64,000 nucleotides of DNA from Njordibacter sp905182035 (GTDB taxonomy: Bacteria > Pseudomonadota > Gammaproteobacteria > Pseudomonadales > Balneatricaceae). This document shows, piece after piece, positions 16,027-24,862 of this stretch. Numbering within the stretch: the first letter of the stretch is position 1; each line of letters starts with the position of its first letter. Location: contig NZ_CP159831.1 of NCBI RefSeq assembly GCF_047730075.1, forward strand, positions 558,001 through 622,000, written 5' to 3'. The position numbers and the translations under genes are program-made. Under the pieces are notes generated by a model that did not search any database, was not told the DNA's origin, and saw nothing but the letters and a program-made list of their open reading frames with translations.

Positions 16027-16434
16027 GTGGCAACCACACAAGTTATTGCAGAGTTTTTAGCACGGGAATTTCCTCAATCTAAGTGTGTGGTAGAGGCTAT
16101 TGGAGAGTGCAGTTCTACTGTAAGTCATCCCATAGGGTTTGATGAATTGCGTCCGGGAGGCACAGTCTCAGGCCCAATACTCATGACAGTAGCAGATGTG
16201 GCTTTATATTCTGCAGTGCTGGGTGAACTAGGTTTAGTTGCGCTAGCGGTCACTTCTAACTTGTCGATCAACTTTTTAAGAAAACCCTCTGCAGAAAAAG
16301 ACATAGTGGGTCACTGTAAGTTGGTTAAAGTAGGGCGCACTCTAGTGATGGGGGAGGTGATGTTATACTCTCGTGGTGATGAGAAGCCTGTGGCCCATGT
16401 GATGGGCACGTATGCTTTACCTGCGAAAACGTAA
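16027..16434 (+). CDS. PaaI-type hotdog acyl-CoA thioesterase
   Basis: This 135-residue protein of the PaaI/YdiI thioesterase family hydrolyses acyl-CoA thioesters. The hotdog core is GFDELRPGGTVSGPILMTVADVALYSAV, with the catalytic Asp in ADVA, followed by TSNLSINFLRKP and VGRTLVMGEVMLYS. The start is GTG (16027) with AAAGGG upstream at 16015-16020. Its 3' end is repeated in decayed form 17.4 kb downstream at 33790-33865, which brackets the catabolic block between the two copies. Confidence 0.85.
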   Translation: MATTQVIAEFLAREFPQSKCVVEAIGECSSTVSHPIGFDELRPGGTVSGPILMTVADVALYSAVLGELGLVALAVTSNLSINFLRKPSAEKDIVGHCKLVKVGRTLVMGEVMLYSRGDEKPVAHVMGTYALPAKT

Positions 16435-16537
16435 AGCTTAGAAAATTAGCACACAAAAAAGTAACTCCTGTAAGCTAGGCTATTACTTTAAGCAAATCCC
16501 GCAATGGTTTCAATTTAAAGCTAAGGTTATTGTGGCG

Positions 16538-16972
16538 TCAAAAGAGTGGTATGTCTAAACCAATATTCCACTCAATTTCTTCATTAATCCAATGCAAATT
16601 TTGTTCTGTCACAACCATGATCAAACCTTTTGGCAACCAGCCTAAACTAAACCCTTGTGGACTAAACGCGTTGGTGCTCAAGGGATGGCTTAAGTCACGT
16701 GCTGAAAGCCTCAATAAGGCTTGAACTAATGAGTTTTCAGTGCTCACTGGGAGCAGTTTGTCGTAGCCTGTATTCATGAATTCTATCTCGTCATTATGGA
16801 GATCAGAATCCAACTGCATGCTGGCGTGCTAATAGCTCATGAGCAAATCACATTGTCCTTGCAATAGTACTTTACAATACTTGTTCCCTGTCCAACTCTG
16901 GGTCGCTAGGTTGATATCGAAGTTCCACTCAAAGCCTTCTTCTGGGGCTGCATTTTGCGTTAGCTGTTTATA
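16538..16972 (-). pseudogene. Decayed coding remnant of unknown family
   Basis: On the minus strand a continuous frame runs from 16972 to 16538, interrupted by one TAG at 16829-16831 and bounded upstream by another TAG at 16973-16975. The upper part reads AAPEEGFEWNFDINLATQSW and the lower part, from ATG 16819, has GFSLGWLPKGLIMVVTEQN. It looks protein-like on both sides of the stop, but I cannot name the family. A shorter intact gene (16538-16819, 93 residues) is the alternative. It occupies most of the 700-bp gap between the thioesterase and the first flavin oxidoreductase, at the left boundary of the catabolic block. Confidence 0.35.
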
Positions 16973-17140
16973 CTACTGAGTTAGGAAGCTAAGGAGAACT
17001 TATTGTTTGGCACACATTACATGTGACTGTAATGTTACGCAAAAGTCGATGTTTTTTGACTTTACCTAGCCGTTAAAATGAAATTAAATAATCCTTATAA
17101 AGTGGTGGATTTACTCCACACCTACGAAAGGAATTCTAAG

Positions 17141-18175
17141 ATGAAATTTCAATTAGCTATAAATCTTGAGCGCCTGGATAGTAGTCTCGATATGAAGGAT
17201 GTTTCCCGCCACACGTTAGAAATGGTGCAAATGGCTGAGGATGGTGGGTTTGAGATTGTCTGGGCTGCTGAACATCATGCTCTGGAAATGACGATTGCCC
17301 CCAACCCGTTTCAAATACTGACATGGTGGGCTGGCGAGACCAATAAAATTAGACTTGGAACGGCTTGTGTCAATGCAGCCTATTGGCATCCGATTAAGTT
17401 AGCAGGGGAAGCTGCGTTCCTTGATTTGGTTAGTGGTGGCCGATTGGAATTTGGCATTGGGTCTGGGGCGTATCAGCGTGAGTTTGATCGAATGAAGCCT
17501 GGTTTACTTCAGTCTGATGGGTATAAATATATGCAGGAAATGCTGCCTGCCGTCTTGGCTCTATGGAAGGGTGATTATGCGCATGAGGGGGAATACTGGC
17601 AGTTTCCGACCTCGACTTCAGTGCCAAAGCCTTTACAAGCTGACCCACGTATTTGGGTCGCAGCTAGATCACCGATCACTTATGATTATGCTGTTGCTAA
17701 TAATGCTAATATTATGTGTTGGCCGTTCACGCGTCCACATGCCGAGGCCGAGTTGTACAGGAGGCATTTAGATGAATCCATTGCAAAGCATGGCGGTACT
17801 GCGAACCCAATTTTTGCACTAATGCGCCATACTGCCCTGTATGAAAATCAGTCGGACCGCGATAAGGCAATCAACGCGATTACACGTGTTTTGGGGCAAT
17901 TCGAAAACTTATACCGTAATCTTGGCGACGTTGAAAATGGATTTCCGAAAGAAATCCCACTTTGTGAGTTAGAGGGCCGCGAACAATATGACCCTTTAAT
18001 GTTGGAGGAAAACCTGATGTTTGGGTCACCCGATACTGTGATCAAAAAGCTCAAGCGTTATCAGATGTTGGGTGTAGATGAGTTCATTTATTATGCCTCT
18101 ATGGGACTCGATCACGCAGCTCAAAAACGATCGTTGCGGATGTTTTGCAACGAAGTAATCCCAGAATTCAAATAA
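17141..18175 (+). CDS. LLM-class flavin-dependent oxidoreductase (first)
   Basis: This 344-residue bacterial-luciferase-like TIM-barrel enzyme would use reduced FMN (or F420) and usually O2. Visible signatures are VWAAEHHALEMTIAPNPF near the N-terminus, RLGTACVNAAYWHPIKLAGE, DLVSGGRLEFGIGSGAYQ, and the C-terminal MFGSPDTVIKKLKRYQMLGV. The start at ATG 17141 has GAAAGGA eight bases upstream; a longer frame to 17078 lacks one. It is the first gene of a compact plus-strand set (17141-22605) with 20-55 bp gaps. The substrate is unknown; a pair of different LLM proteins side by side suggests two subunits or two successive oxidations. Confidence 0.87.
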   Translation: MKFQLAINLERLDSSLDMKDVSRHTLEMVQMAEDGGFEIVWAAEHHALEMTIAPNPFQILTWWAGETNKIRLGTACVNAAYWHPIKLAGEAAFLDLVSGGRLEFGIGSGAYQREFDRMKPGLLQSDGYKYMQEMLPAVLALWKGDYAHEGEYWQFPTSTSVPKPLQADPRIWVAARSPITYDYAVANNANIMCWPFTRPHAEAELYRRHLDESIAKHGGTANPIFALMRHTALYENQSDRDKAINAITRVLGQFENLYRNLGDVENGFPKEIPLCELEGREQYDPLMLEENLMFGSPDTVIKKLKRYQMLGVDEFIYYASMGLDHAAQKRSLRMFCNEVIPEFK

Positions 18176-18224
18176 CGAGTCGCTCATGTCAATTGGATGT
18201 AATTTTTAAAAAAAGGTGATGATG

Positions 18225-19361
18225 ATGAAATTTGGATACTTTTATAACCTAACCAATTGGGATCATAGACCCTATCAAGAACTCATTGATGAAACGCGTA
18301 ATGTTGCCCAATATTGCGATAAAACAGGTTGGGATTCTATCTGGATGACGGAACATCATATTAATCATGAGGGCATGGATGCGTGTCCTAATCCTCTAAT
18401 GATGTCCGCTGACATTGCCGCAAGAACCCAACAGATTCGTGTTGGTCAGGCGGCAAGTATTATTCCATTTTGGAATCCACTGCGTTTTGCGGAAGATGTG
18501 GCATTGCTTGATCAATTGTCAAACGGCCGTGTTGAATGCGGTATTGGCCGAGGTGTTTATGGTCGTGAGGCCATTCATATGAACCCTGAAGCTGATGTTG
18601 CTGATCCCGCGAAGAATTATCGCCTGTTTGAAGAATCTCTCAATATTGTTAAAAAAGCCTGGACTCAGGATTTGTTTGATCATCAGGGTGAGTTTTATAA
18701 TTATCCAGCCCCCAATTTTAAATGGCAGCACGATATGAGCCCTCCAGATCCAAGCTTTATGGATTTAGAGACAAATGCCTTGACTAAAATAGGGCTGGTA
18801 CCCAGACCATTGCAGCAGCCACATCCACCAATCTGGCAGGTTGTTGATGGTGCCAGTTCAATAGAGTGGGCCGGTTTACATGGTTTAAAAAGTATTATGT
18901 GGATACCTACTGTGGCTGCACTAAAACCACGTTTTGAAATATTTCAGAAAGCTCGGTCTGAATATAAAGGGCATCAAGTACCATTAGGTGAAGGCATTTC
19001 TTTAGTGCGTGACATGTTTGTTGCAGATAGCATGGATGAGGCACGAGAATTGGCAGCGGAAGGTATACTTACTTATATTCGCTGGATAGCCCATTGGCGT
19101 GGTCTTGGCAACCATATGAACCCTGGTGAAGAGTTGCCAGAGACGCCCAACAAGCTAGATTTACTGGATTATGATTTTCTGCATCCTAGAAATTTATTGT
19201 TTGGTACGCCTGACTACGTGGCTGAAAAAATTCATGAATTGCAAACTGAGTTGGGGCTTGAGCATTTACAGGTTTGGTCTAACTTCCCATGTGTACCGCA
19301 CAAGCATGTAATGAAGAGTGTGAAAATGTTCACTGAGAAAGTTATGCCTCAGTTTTGTTAA
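18225..19361 (+). CDS. LLM-class flavin-dependent oxidoreductase (second)
   Basis: This 378-residue luciferase-like oxidoreductase is distinct from its neighbour, with only patchy similarity. Motifs: WDSIWMTEHHINHEGMDACPNP, RVGQAASIIPFWNPLRFAED, DQLSNGRVECGIGRGVYGRE and LLFGTPDYVAEKIHELQTELG. The start is a run of GTG-ATG-ATG-ATG (18216-18227); the last ATG (18225) has the best spacing from AAAAGG at 18211-18216. It lies 49 bp after the first LLM gene and 20 bp before the hydrolase. It is presumed to attack the same or a related substrate. Confidence 0.86.
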   Translation: MKFGYFYNLTNWDHRPYQELIDETRNVAQYCDKTGWDSIWMTEHHINHEGMDACPNPLMMSADIAARTQQIRVGQAASIIPFWNPLRFAEDVALLDQLSNGRVECGIGRGVYGREAIHMNPEADVADPAKNYRLFEESLNIVKKAWTQDLFDHQGEFYNYPAPNFKWQHDMSPPDPSFMDLETNALTKIGLVPRPLQQPHPPIWQVVDGASSIEWAGLHGLKSIMWIPTVAALKPRFEIFQKARSEYKGHQVPLGEGISLVRDMFVADSMDEARELAAEGILTYIRWIAHWRGLGNHMNPGEELPETPNKLDLLDYDFLHPRNLLFGTPDYVAEKIHELQTELGLEHLQVWSNFPCVPHKHVMKSVKMFTEKVMPQFC

Positions 19362-19381
19362 TATGTAATGTTAGATGAAAT

Positions 19382-20176
19382 ATGAATGCTAAAATAAAAG
19401 CCGATACGGCTTTTCAACAGGATGGTGCAGGGCCTGTTGTTGTACTAATACATGGCTTAGGCCTCAACATGGATATGTGGCAATGGCAGCTTGATGCGCT
19501 CTTGCAACACTTCACTGTGTTGCGTTATGACCTGCTTGGGCATGGGGACAGCATTAAGCCTAAGGGTGCTTATACCATGCCGCAGATGGTTGATCAGTTA
19601 CATCGACTTATTGATGCTCAAGGGCATCAGCATTGTGTAGTCATCGGGTTTTCGTTAGGAGGTTTGATTGCCAAGGCATTTACTCTTGCTCATCCTGACC
19701 GGGTATCTGCTTTGGTGGTGATGAACTCAGCCCATGCGCGCACGGATGAGCAGCGAGCAGGGATTATGTTACGGGTGGAACAGTGTCGCGCTGATGGCCC
19801 TGGGACAACGGTTTCAGATGCATTGGCACGTTGGTTTTCGACCGGGTTTATAGAAAACAACCCTGAGACTATTGAGAAGGTTCGTCAATGGGTATTGGCA
19901 AATGACAAGCAGGTATATCCTGAGTTATATATGTTGTTGGCTAATGCTGATATAGGTATGGAGGAGGCAATTTCTACTATTGTGTGTCCGACACTTATTT
20001 TGACTGGTGCAGAAGATTATGGTAATTCAGCCGAAATGGCCGAAAAAATGGCTGTCAAAATACCTGGATCAAGATTAGCGATTCTGCAGGGATTGAGGCA
20101 CATGGCTTTAGTAGAAGATCCACCAACAGTCAATCGCATTGTTATAGGCTTTTTATCTACTGTGTTTGAAGAATAG
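19382..20176 (+). CDS. Alpha/beta hydrolase (PcaD/RutD-like)
   Basis: This 264-residue serine hydrolase has the oxyanion motif IHGLGLNMDMW, nucleophile elbow GFSLGG with Ser91, the acid in LTGAEDYG and the catalytic His in LRHMALVEDP. Overall it resembles 3-oxoadipate enol-lactonase and RutD. It could open a lactone or cleave an ester or acyl product made by the LLM enzymes. It is the third gene of the operon; the following RidA and carboxymuconolactone-decarboxylase-like genes recall the mix found in ring- or lactone-processing pathways. Confidence 0.83.
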   Translation: MNAKIKADTAFQQDGAGPVVVLIHGLGLNMDMWQWQLDALLQHFTVLRYDLLGHGDSIKPKGAYTMPQMVDQLHRLIDAQGHQHCVVIGFSLGGLIAKAFTLAHPDRVSALVVMNSAHARTDEQRAGIMLRVEQCRADGPGTTVSDALARWFSTGFIENNPETIEKVRQWVLANDKQVYPELYMLLANADIGMEEAISTIVCPTLILTGAEDYGNSAEMAEKMAVKIPGSRLAILQGLRHMALVEDPPTVNRIVIGFLSTVFEE

Positions 20177-20224
20177 TCGTGTCGAATATATGCCTTTAGC
20201 GTCTCATAATGGAGGGTTTTGGTT

Positions 20225-20647
20225 GTGATACTAGATGGGGTTGAAGTTCTGGGCGGACCGGTGGTAATCAATAATCGGCGGTTATCTTTGTCGAAGGCCG
20301 TTAGAGCTGGAAATTTTATATTCCTTACTGGGCAAATACCTATGCTGGATGGAAAGCCAATGACAGAAGGAAGTATAGAAGAGCAAACCAAAAACTGTAT
20401 TGAACATATACGTTTAACACTTTTGGATTGCGGATGTGATTTGCATAACGTTGTGAAGTCCATGATATGGCTGAAAGATCGAACAGATTTTCCAGGGTTT
20501 AATGAGGTTTACGGTCAATACTTTACAGAAATGCCACCTGCACGTTCAGCCTTGGTGTCTGACTTTTTAGTGGATATAAAAATTGAAATTGAATGCATCG
20601 CGTATATTAGTGATGGACATAAGCCATCGAAAATTAACGTTGATTAG
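20225..20647 (+). CDS. RidA/YjgF family protein
   Basis: This 140-residue member of the RidA/Rid family hydrolyses reactive enamines or imines, or related intermediates. It contains LSKAVRAGNFIFLTGQIPMLDG, VVKSMIWLKDRTDFPGFNEVY and PPARSALVSDFLVDIKIEIEC, where the conserved Arg of the active site (PARSA) is present. GTG 20225 is preferred as start, eight bases after GGAGGG at 20211-20216; TTG 20219 is too close. Within this operon it suggests that a nitrogen-containing (imine-forming) or otherwise unstable intermediate is handled. Confidence 0.85.
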   Translation: MILDGVEVLGGPVVINNRRLSLSKAVRAGNFIFLTGQIPMLDGKPMTEGSIEEQTKNCIEHIRLTLLDCGCDLHNVVKSMIWLKDRTDFPGFNEVYGQYFTEMPPARSALVSDFLVDIKIEIECIAYISDGHKPSKINVD

Positions 20648-20701
20648 AGTTAAGTAATGACACCATATTTTCTATTGGGATCATGACATTGGAGTAATAC
20701 T

Positions 20702-22189
20702 ATGACTGAATTAAAAAAATATCAGATGTATATTGACGGTAAGTACGTTAATGCAGAGAACAATAAAACGTTCGAAAGTATGAATCCGGCGACGGGTGAA
20801 TCGTGGGCGACTATTCCTGAAGCTAGTGCTAAGGATGTGGATCTTGCTGTTAAGGCAGCGCATCGAGCATTTACCTCTGGCCCATGGAGTACGATGTTAC
20901 CAACACAGCGGGGTAAATTGTTACGCAGGTTGGGCGATCTCTTAGCTAAACATTCTGAAGAACTGGGTGAGATTGAAACTACGGACACAGGAAAATTATT
21001 AAAAGAAACTCGATGGCAAGCGGGTTATATTTCAGAGTATTTTCATTATTATGCTGGGCTGGCAGATAAGGTGCAGGGTGCGACGCTGCCGATAGATAAA
21101 GCTGATATGTTTGCCATGACTATTCGTGAGCCCCTGGGCGTGGTTGCAGCGATTGTGCCCTGGAATTCCCAGCTGTTTTTGACGGCAGTAAAGTTGGGGC
21201 CTGCTTTGGCAACAGGAAATACAGTTGTTTTAAAGGCATCCGAGCATGCTTCAGCTCCGATGTTGGCGTTTGCCAAAGTTTTTGAAGAGGCGGGTTTCCC
21301 TCCTGGTGTAGTTAATATTGTTACCGGTTTTGGTGACCCCTGTGGCAAGGTGCTGAGTTCACACCCATTAGTGGATCGAATTAGTTTTACGGGTGGCTTA
21401 GAAACGGCGAGGCATATCATTCGTAATTCAGCAGAAAACTTTGCTCAGGTGTCAACCGAGCTTGGTGGAAAGTCACCTATGATTATTTTTGCCGATGCTG
21501 ATATGAAAAGTGCCATTAACGGTATATTGTTAAGCGTTTTTAGCGCCAGTGGACAGAGTTGTGTGGCGGGTTCACGTTTATTAATTCAAGACAGTATTTA
21601 TGATGAAGTAGTTGCCAAAATTGCAGAACGTGCAGCTGAAATATGCATTGGTGATCCGCTGGATGACAAGACTCAAATGGGGCCATTAGCAACGCGTAAC
21701 CAATTGGATAATATTGAGCACAGTATCCGATTATCGTTGGAAATGGGTGCAAAGCTGGTTTATGGAGCGCGTCGTCCAAGTGGTTTAAACCCTGAAGGTT
21801 TGTACTATGAGCCTACTATAATTGAGTGTCCGAATATGGATGTGCACGTGGCGAAGACCGAAATGTTCGGACCTGTTGTTAGTGTATTGCGATTTAAAGA
21901 TGAAAAAGAAGCTATTGCGATTGCTAATAATACAAACTTCGGTCTTGCTTCAGGTATTTTTACCACCAATATTGGTCGTGGCATAAGAATGAGTAAAGCT
22001 ATTCGTTCGGGCATCGTTTGGATTAATACCTACCGAGCAGTATCACCAATGGCGCCATTTGGTGGGTTTAAGGACAGTGGTCATGGTCGTGAGTCCGGCC
22101 TTGAAGCAGTTTACGACTACACCCGAGAGAAAACTATTTGGATTAACACTTCGTCTGAGCCAATTGATGATCCTTTTCGTATGCAATGA
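20702..22189 (+). CDS. NAD(P)-dependent aldehyde dehydrogenase
   Basis: This 495-residue ALDH superfamily member oxidises an aldehyde to the acid. The catalytic Cys is in SASGQSCVAGSR and the general base Glu in STELGGKSP; cofactor-site residues are in IVPWNSQLFLTAVKLGPALATG and SFTGG. The end PFGGFKDSGHGRESG is typical of betaine-aldehyde-like and semialdehyde dehydrogenases. It is the fifth gene of the LLM operon. Given the carnitine genes next door, a trimethylamino-aldehyde or C4 semialdehyde is a reasonable guess at substrate, but not shown. Confidence 0.9.
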   Translation: MTELKKYQMYIDGKYVNAENNKTFESMNPATGESWATIPEASAKDVDLAVKAAHRAFTSGPWSTMLPTQRGKLLRRLGDLLAKHSEELGEIETTDTGKLLKETRWQAGYISEYFHYYAGLADKVQGATLPIDKADMFAMTIREPLGVVAAIVPWNSQLFLTAVKLGPALATGNTVVLKASEHASAPMLAFAKVFEEAGFPPGVVNIVTGFGDPCGKVLSSHPLVDRISFTGGLETARHIIRNSAENFAQVSTELGGKSPMIIFADADMKSAINGILLSVFSASGQSCVAGSRLLIQDSIYDEVVAKIAERAAEICIGDPLDDKTQMGPLATRNQLDNIEHSIRLSLEMGAKLVYGARRPSGLNPEGLYYEPTIIECPNMDVHVAKTEMFGPVVSVLRFKDEKEAIAIANNTNFGLASGIFTTNIGRGIRMSKAIRSGIVWINTYRAVSPMAPFGGFKDSGHGRESGLEAVYDYTREKTIWINTSSEPIDDPFRMQ

Positions 22190-22233
22190 TTGGTATGATT
22201 TAATAAACAATAGAAATATAGAGAGAGCAAGGT

Positions 22234-22605
22234 ATGGCATCAGAAAAATTTGAAGAAGGCCTGAAAATACGTAAAGAAGTTGTTGGTGAAGAGTATGTAA
22301 ATAATTCGTTAAAGAACGCAGATGAATTAACCATGCCTTTACAGGAGTTAGTGACTGAGTATTGTTGGGGTAGTGTTTGGAGCAGAGATGGTTTACCAAG
22401 AAAAACGCGAAGTTTGCTTAATCTTGTTATGTTAACGGCGTTAAACCGCCCTCATGAATTAAGGTTACATTTAGTTGGAGCAATTAATAACGGTTGTAGC
22501 AAAGAAGAAATTATGGAAGCTTTGTTGCAAACGGCTATTTATTGTGGAGTGCCTGCAGCGATTGACAGCACTAAAATTGCCAAAGAGGTTCTTGCTGAAC
22601 TGTAG
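22234..22605 (+). CDS. Carboxymuconolactone decarboxylase family protein
   Basis: This 123-residue CMD-family protein is close in length and pattern to PcaC: EYCWGSVWSRDGLPRKTRSL, then LVMLTALNRPHELRLHLVGA and EALLQTAIYCGVPAAIDS. The CxxC pair of AhpD-type members is absent, so a decarboxylase/isomerase-like role fits better than peroxidase activity. It is the last gene of the six-gene operon, 44 bp after the aldehyde dehydrogenase, and converges with the beta-keto acid cleavage gene. Confidence 0.85.
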   Translation: MASEKFEEGLKIRKEVVGEEYVNNSLKNADELTMPLQELVTEYCWGSVWSRDGLPRKTRSLLNLVMLTALNRPHELRLHLVGAINNGCSKEEIMEALLQTAIYCGVPAAIDSTKIAKEVLAEL

Positions 22606-22729
22606 ATTTTATCAGTGCTTGCATGATCTATAAATCGGGCATTTTGGTGCCTGCTGCTGCCCGTCTTAGCCGCGTTATTTACGGCAATAAGTGACTCAGC
22701 AGACACAAAAACGAATGCGTTATTCCAAT

Positions 22730-23623
22730 CTACTTATGCGACACGGCCGGTAGACCAAGTTGTTCACGAGCTTCTACTGGGTCGCTTACAACTCGTGAGC
22801 CGAGTCGTTCAATGATTTCACGGGCACGTTGAACTAAAGACTCATTGCTTGCTAAAACGCCTCTATCTAGATAAATGTTGTCTTCTAAACCAACGCGTAC
22901 GTTACCTCCCAATAAAACCGCTTGAGCGACCATTGGCATTTCCATCCGTCCTATGCCGAATCCTCCCCAGTTTGCATTGGCAGGTAGGGCATTACGCATA
23001 GCCATCATACTCTCTGAATCAGCGGCGGCACCCCAGGTTAAACCCAGACAAATTTGGAATAAGGGATCATCATCAATTAGTCCCTCAGTCATCAACTGTT
23101 GAGCAATACGAATATGGCTAAGGTCGAATACTTCAAGTTCTGGTTTCACACCCCACTGCTGAGCTAATATGGCCATTTCCCGGAGACAATCCAGCGTGCT
23201 GACGTAGATGTCGTTGTCGCCGAAGTTCATAGTGCCACAATCTAGTGTGCATACTTCTGGTTGCACCGCTTTAATGTGTGCCATTCTCTCAACTGCGCTG
23301 ATGAGGTCAGAACCTTCGGCTGGCATATTTGGGTTTTCTTGACTTGGTATCCAGTCGCCACCCATTCCCGCTGTAACATTGATAATAACATCAGTGTCGC
23401 TAGCTCGAACTAGACCAATCACTTCTTTGAATAATTCAATATCCCGTGAACCTTTACCTGTTATAGGATCTCGAACATGAATATGAGCCATAGCAGCACC
23501 GGCTTTGGCGGCAGCAATAACTGAATCAGAAATTTGTTGAGGAGTGACAGGGATATCTGGATGTTTGGCAAGCGTGTCTCCTGCTCCAGTTACGGCACAA
23601 GTAATAATTACATTGTTTTTCAT
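22730..23623 (-). CDS. Beta-keto acid cleavage enzyme (BKACE), 3-dehydrocarnitine type
   Basis: This 297-residue BKACE protein condenses a beta-keto acid with acetyl-CoA to give acetoacetate and a new CoA ester. Motifs: VIITCAVTGAGDT, GAAMAHIHVRDP (HxH zinc ligands), EVCTLDCGTMNFGD, PELEVFDLSH and GGNVRVGLEDNIYL. The start is ATG 23623, preceded by AGGAAA. Similarity to the CdhC-type proteins and position directly downstream of carnitine dehydrogenase indicate 3-dehydrocarnitine as substrate, yielding betainyl-CoA on the way to glycine betaine. The substrate call is inference; the family is certain. Confidence 0.87.
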   Translation of the reverse strand: MKNNVIITCAVTGAGDTLAKHPDIPVTPQQISDSVIAAAKAGAAMAHIHVRDPITGKGSRDIELFKEVIGLVRASDTDVIINVTAGMGGDWIPSQENPNMPAEGSDLISAVERMAHIKAVQPEVCTLDCGTMNFGDNDIYVSTLDCLREMAILAQQWGVKPELEVFDLSHIRIAQQLMTEGLIDDDPLFQICLGLTWGAAADSESMMAMRNALPANANWGGFGIGRMEMPMVAQAVLLGGNVRVGLEDNIYLDRGVLASNESLVQRAREIIERLGSRVVSDPVEAREQLGLPAVSHK

Positions 23624-23797
23624 TATATATTTCCTAGCAGTTAAGTTAGTCTGTAGTTTCAGCAGAAAAGTTATTGTTAGCATTTGCTATTATCAATATC
23701 GGACTTAATCTGGAGTGTCATTTTTTGGTTAAATTTATGTGTATTTTTGACTCTGGAAAGAGTTGGCTAATAAATCAAACATGTTAGCTGCAAATAA

Positions 23798-24766
23798 TCA
23801 CGTTAAAGGTAATTTACAATTTTTTAATGCGTTCTGGATGGCGACCAGACCTTCGTCCCTAGCTCGACTAAGCGTTATATAATCATTGTCACTAGCTTCA
23901 CGAATACAGCCATCAACCATTTTATTGCGTAATGATTTAGTAAGTTCGGGCGCTTCAAGGCGTGTCCATGGAAGCTTTAGAGCGGGGCCGAATTGGTCGA
24001 GATTATAGGCCATGCCTCCTTCACCACCGCCGTTGTGAAAGGTCAGACAGGGGCCCATTAATGCCCAACGAGGCCCCGGACCATTGGTGATGGCAAAGTC
24101 AATTTCTTCAACGGTGGCTTCGTCATTATCTACCATGTGGAGGGCTTCACGCCAAATAGCTTCTTGTAAGCGAGTGGCAATAAAACCAGGAATCTCTTTG
24201 CGCAATACCAGTGGGGCTTTGCCTGCAATTTTGTAAAACTCAACTAACCATTCTACGGCTTCGGGGGCAGTTTGATCGCCTTTAACAATTTCCACTAAAG
24301 GTAATAGGTAAGGCGGGTTAAATGGGTGCCCTACCACCGTGCGTAGAGGGGTAGCACAGTGTGCTTGAATGTCGGTCATGGATAAACCAGAAGTGCTTGA
24401 AGCAATCACAACGTTAGTGGGAGCTAGGTTTCCTAATTGGGCATAAACACCTTGTTTCAAATCGATATTTTCAGGCACACTTTCCTGAATGAAATCTGCT
24501 GTGGAAACAGCCTCTTTGAGATTATTGGTGCAGGTCAAGTTGTCTAATGAGGCACCTTCAGACAGCCCTAGCTGTTTAAGGCTGATCCAGGCGTTTTCAA
24601 TCAGCAAGCGCAGTGCAGGTTCTTCATCCAGACTGTGTATGTAGCTAGTGACGGTATAACCATGGGCTAAAAAATAAGCAGCCCAGCCTGCCCCAATTGG
24701 GCCTGCGCCAAGACAGGTGACGGCCTTGACATCGTTAGGGTTTATTGGTTTGAAGGTGGAAGTCAT
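23798..24766 (-). CDS. L-carnitine 3-dehydrogenase-like 3-hydroxyacyl dehydrogenase
   Basis: This 322-residue NAD-dependent dehydrogenase has the Rossmann motif CLGAGPIGAGWAAYFLAHG, then ADFIQESVPENIDLK, ASSTSGLSMTDIQ and VVGHPFNPPYLLPLVEIV. The C-terminal WREALHMV and GPGPRWALMGPCLTFH blocks distinguish carnitine dehydrogenases (LcdH/CdhA) from acyl-CoA enzymes. It would oxidise L-carnitine to 3-dehydrocarnitine. The next gene encodes the BKACE that cleaves that product, the arrangement known from the pseudomonad carnitine pathway. The 174-bp gap between them contains no other gene. Confidence 0.85.
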   Translation of the reverse strand: MTSTFKPINPNDVKAVTCLGAGPIGAGWAAYFLAHGYTVTSYIHSLDEEPALRLLIENAWISLKQLGLSEGASLDNLTCTNNLKEAVSTADFIQESVPENIDLKQGVYAQLGNLAPTNVVIASSTSGLSMTDIQAHCATPLRTVVGHPFNPPYLLPLVEIVKGDQTAPEAVEWLVEFYKIAGKAPLVLRKEIPGFIATRLQEAIWREALHMVDNDEATVEEIDFAITNGPGPRWALMGPCLTFHNGGGEGGMAYNLDQFGPALKLPWTRLEAPELTKSLRNKMVDGCIREASDNDYITLSRARDEGLVAIQNALKNCKLPLT

Positions 24767-24862
24767 ACTAAATATTCTCGTGTATTGAATGACGAATTCA
24801 AACAGGTGACAAAGGCAATATTCAGGTCCATTGTCATCTGATTTTCGGGTGCAGGTATCAGC

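Noticed and set aside
17141..20647. Rut pyrimidine degradation operon
   Set aside because: LLM, hydrolase and RidA families are shared, but RutB, RutE, RutF and the RutG transporter are missing and two unlike LLM proteins are present.
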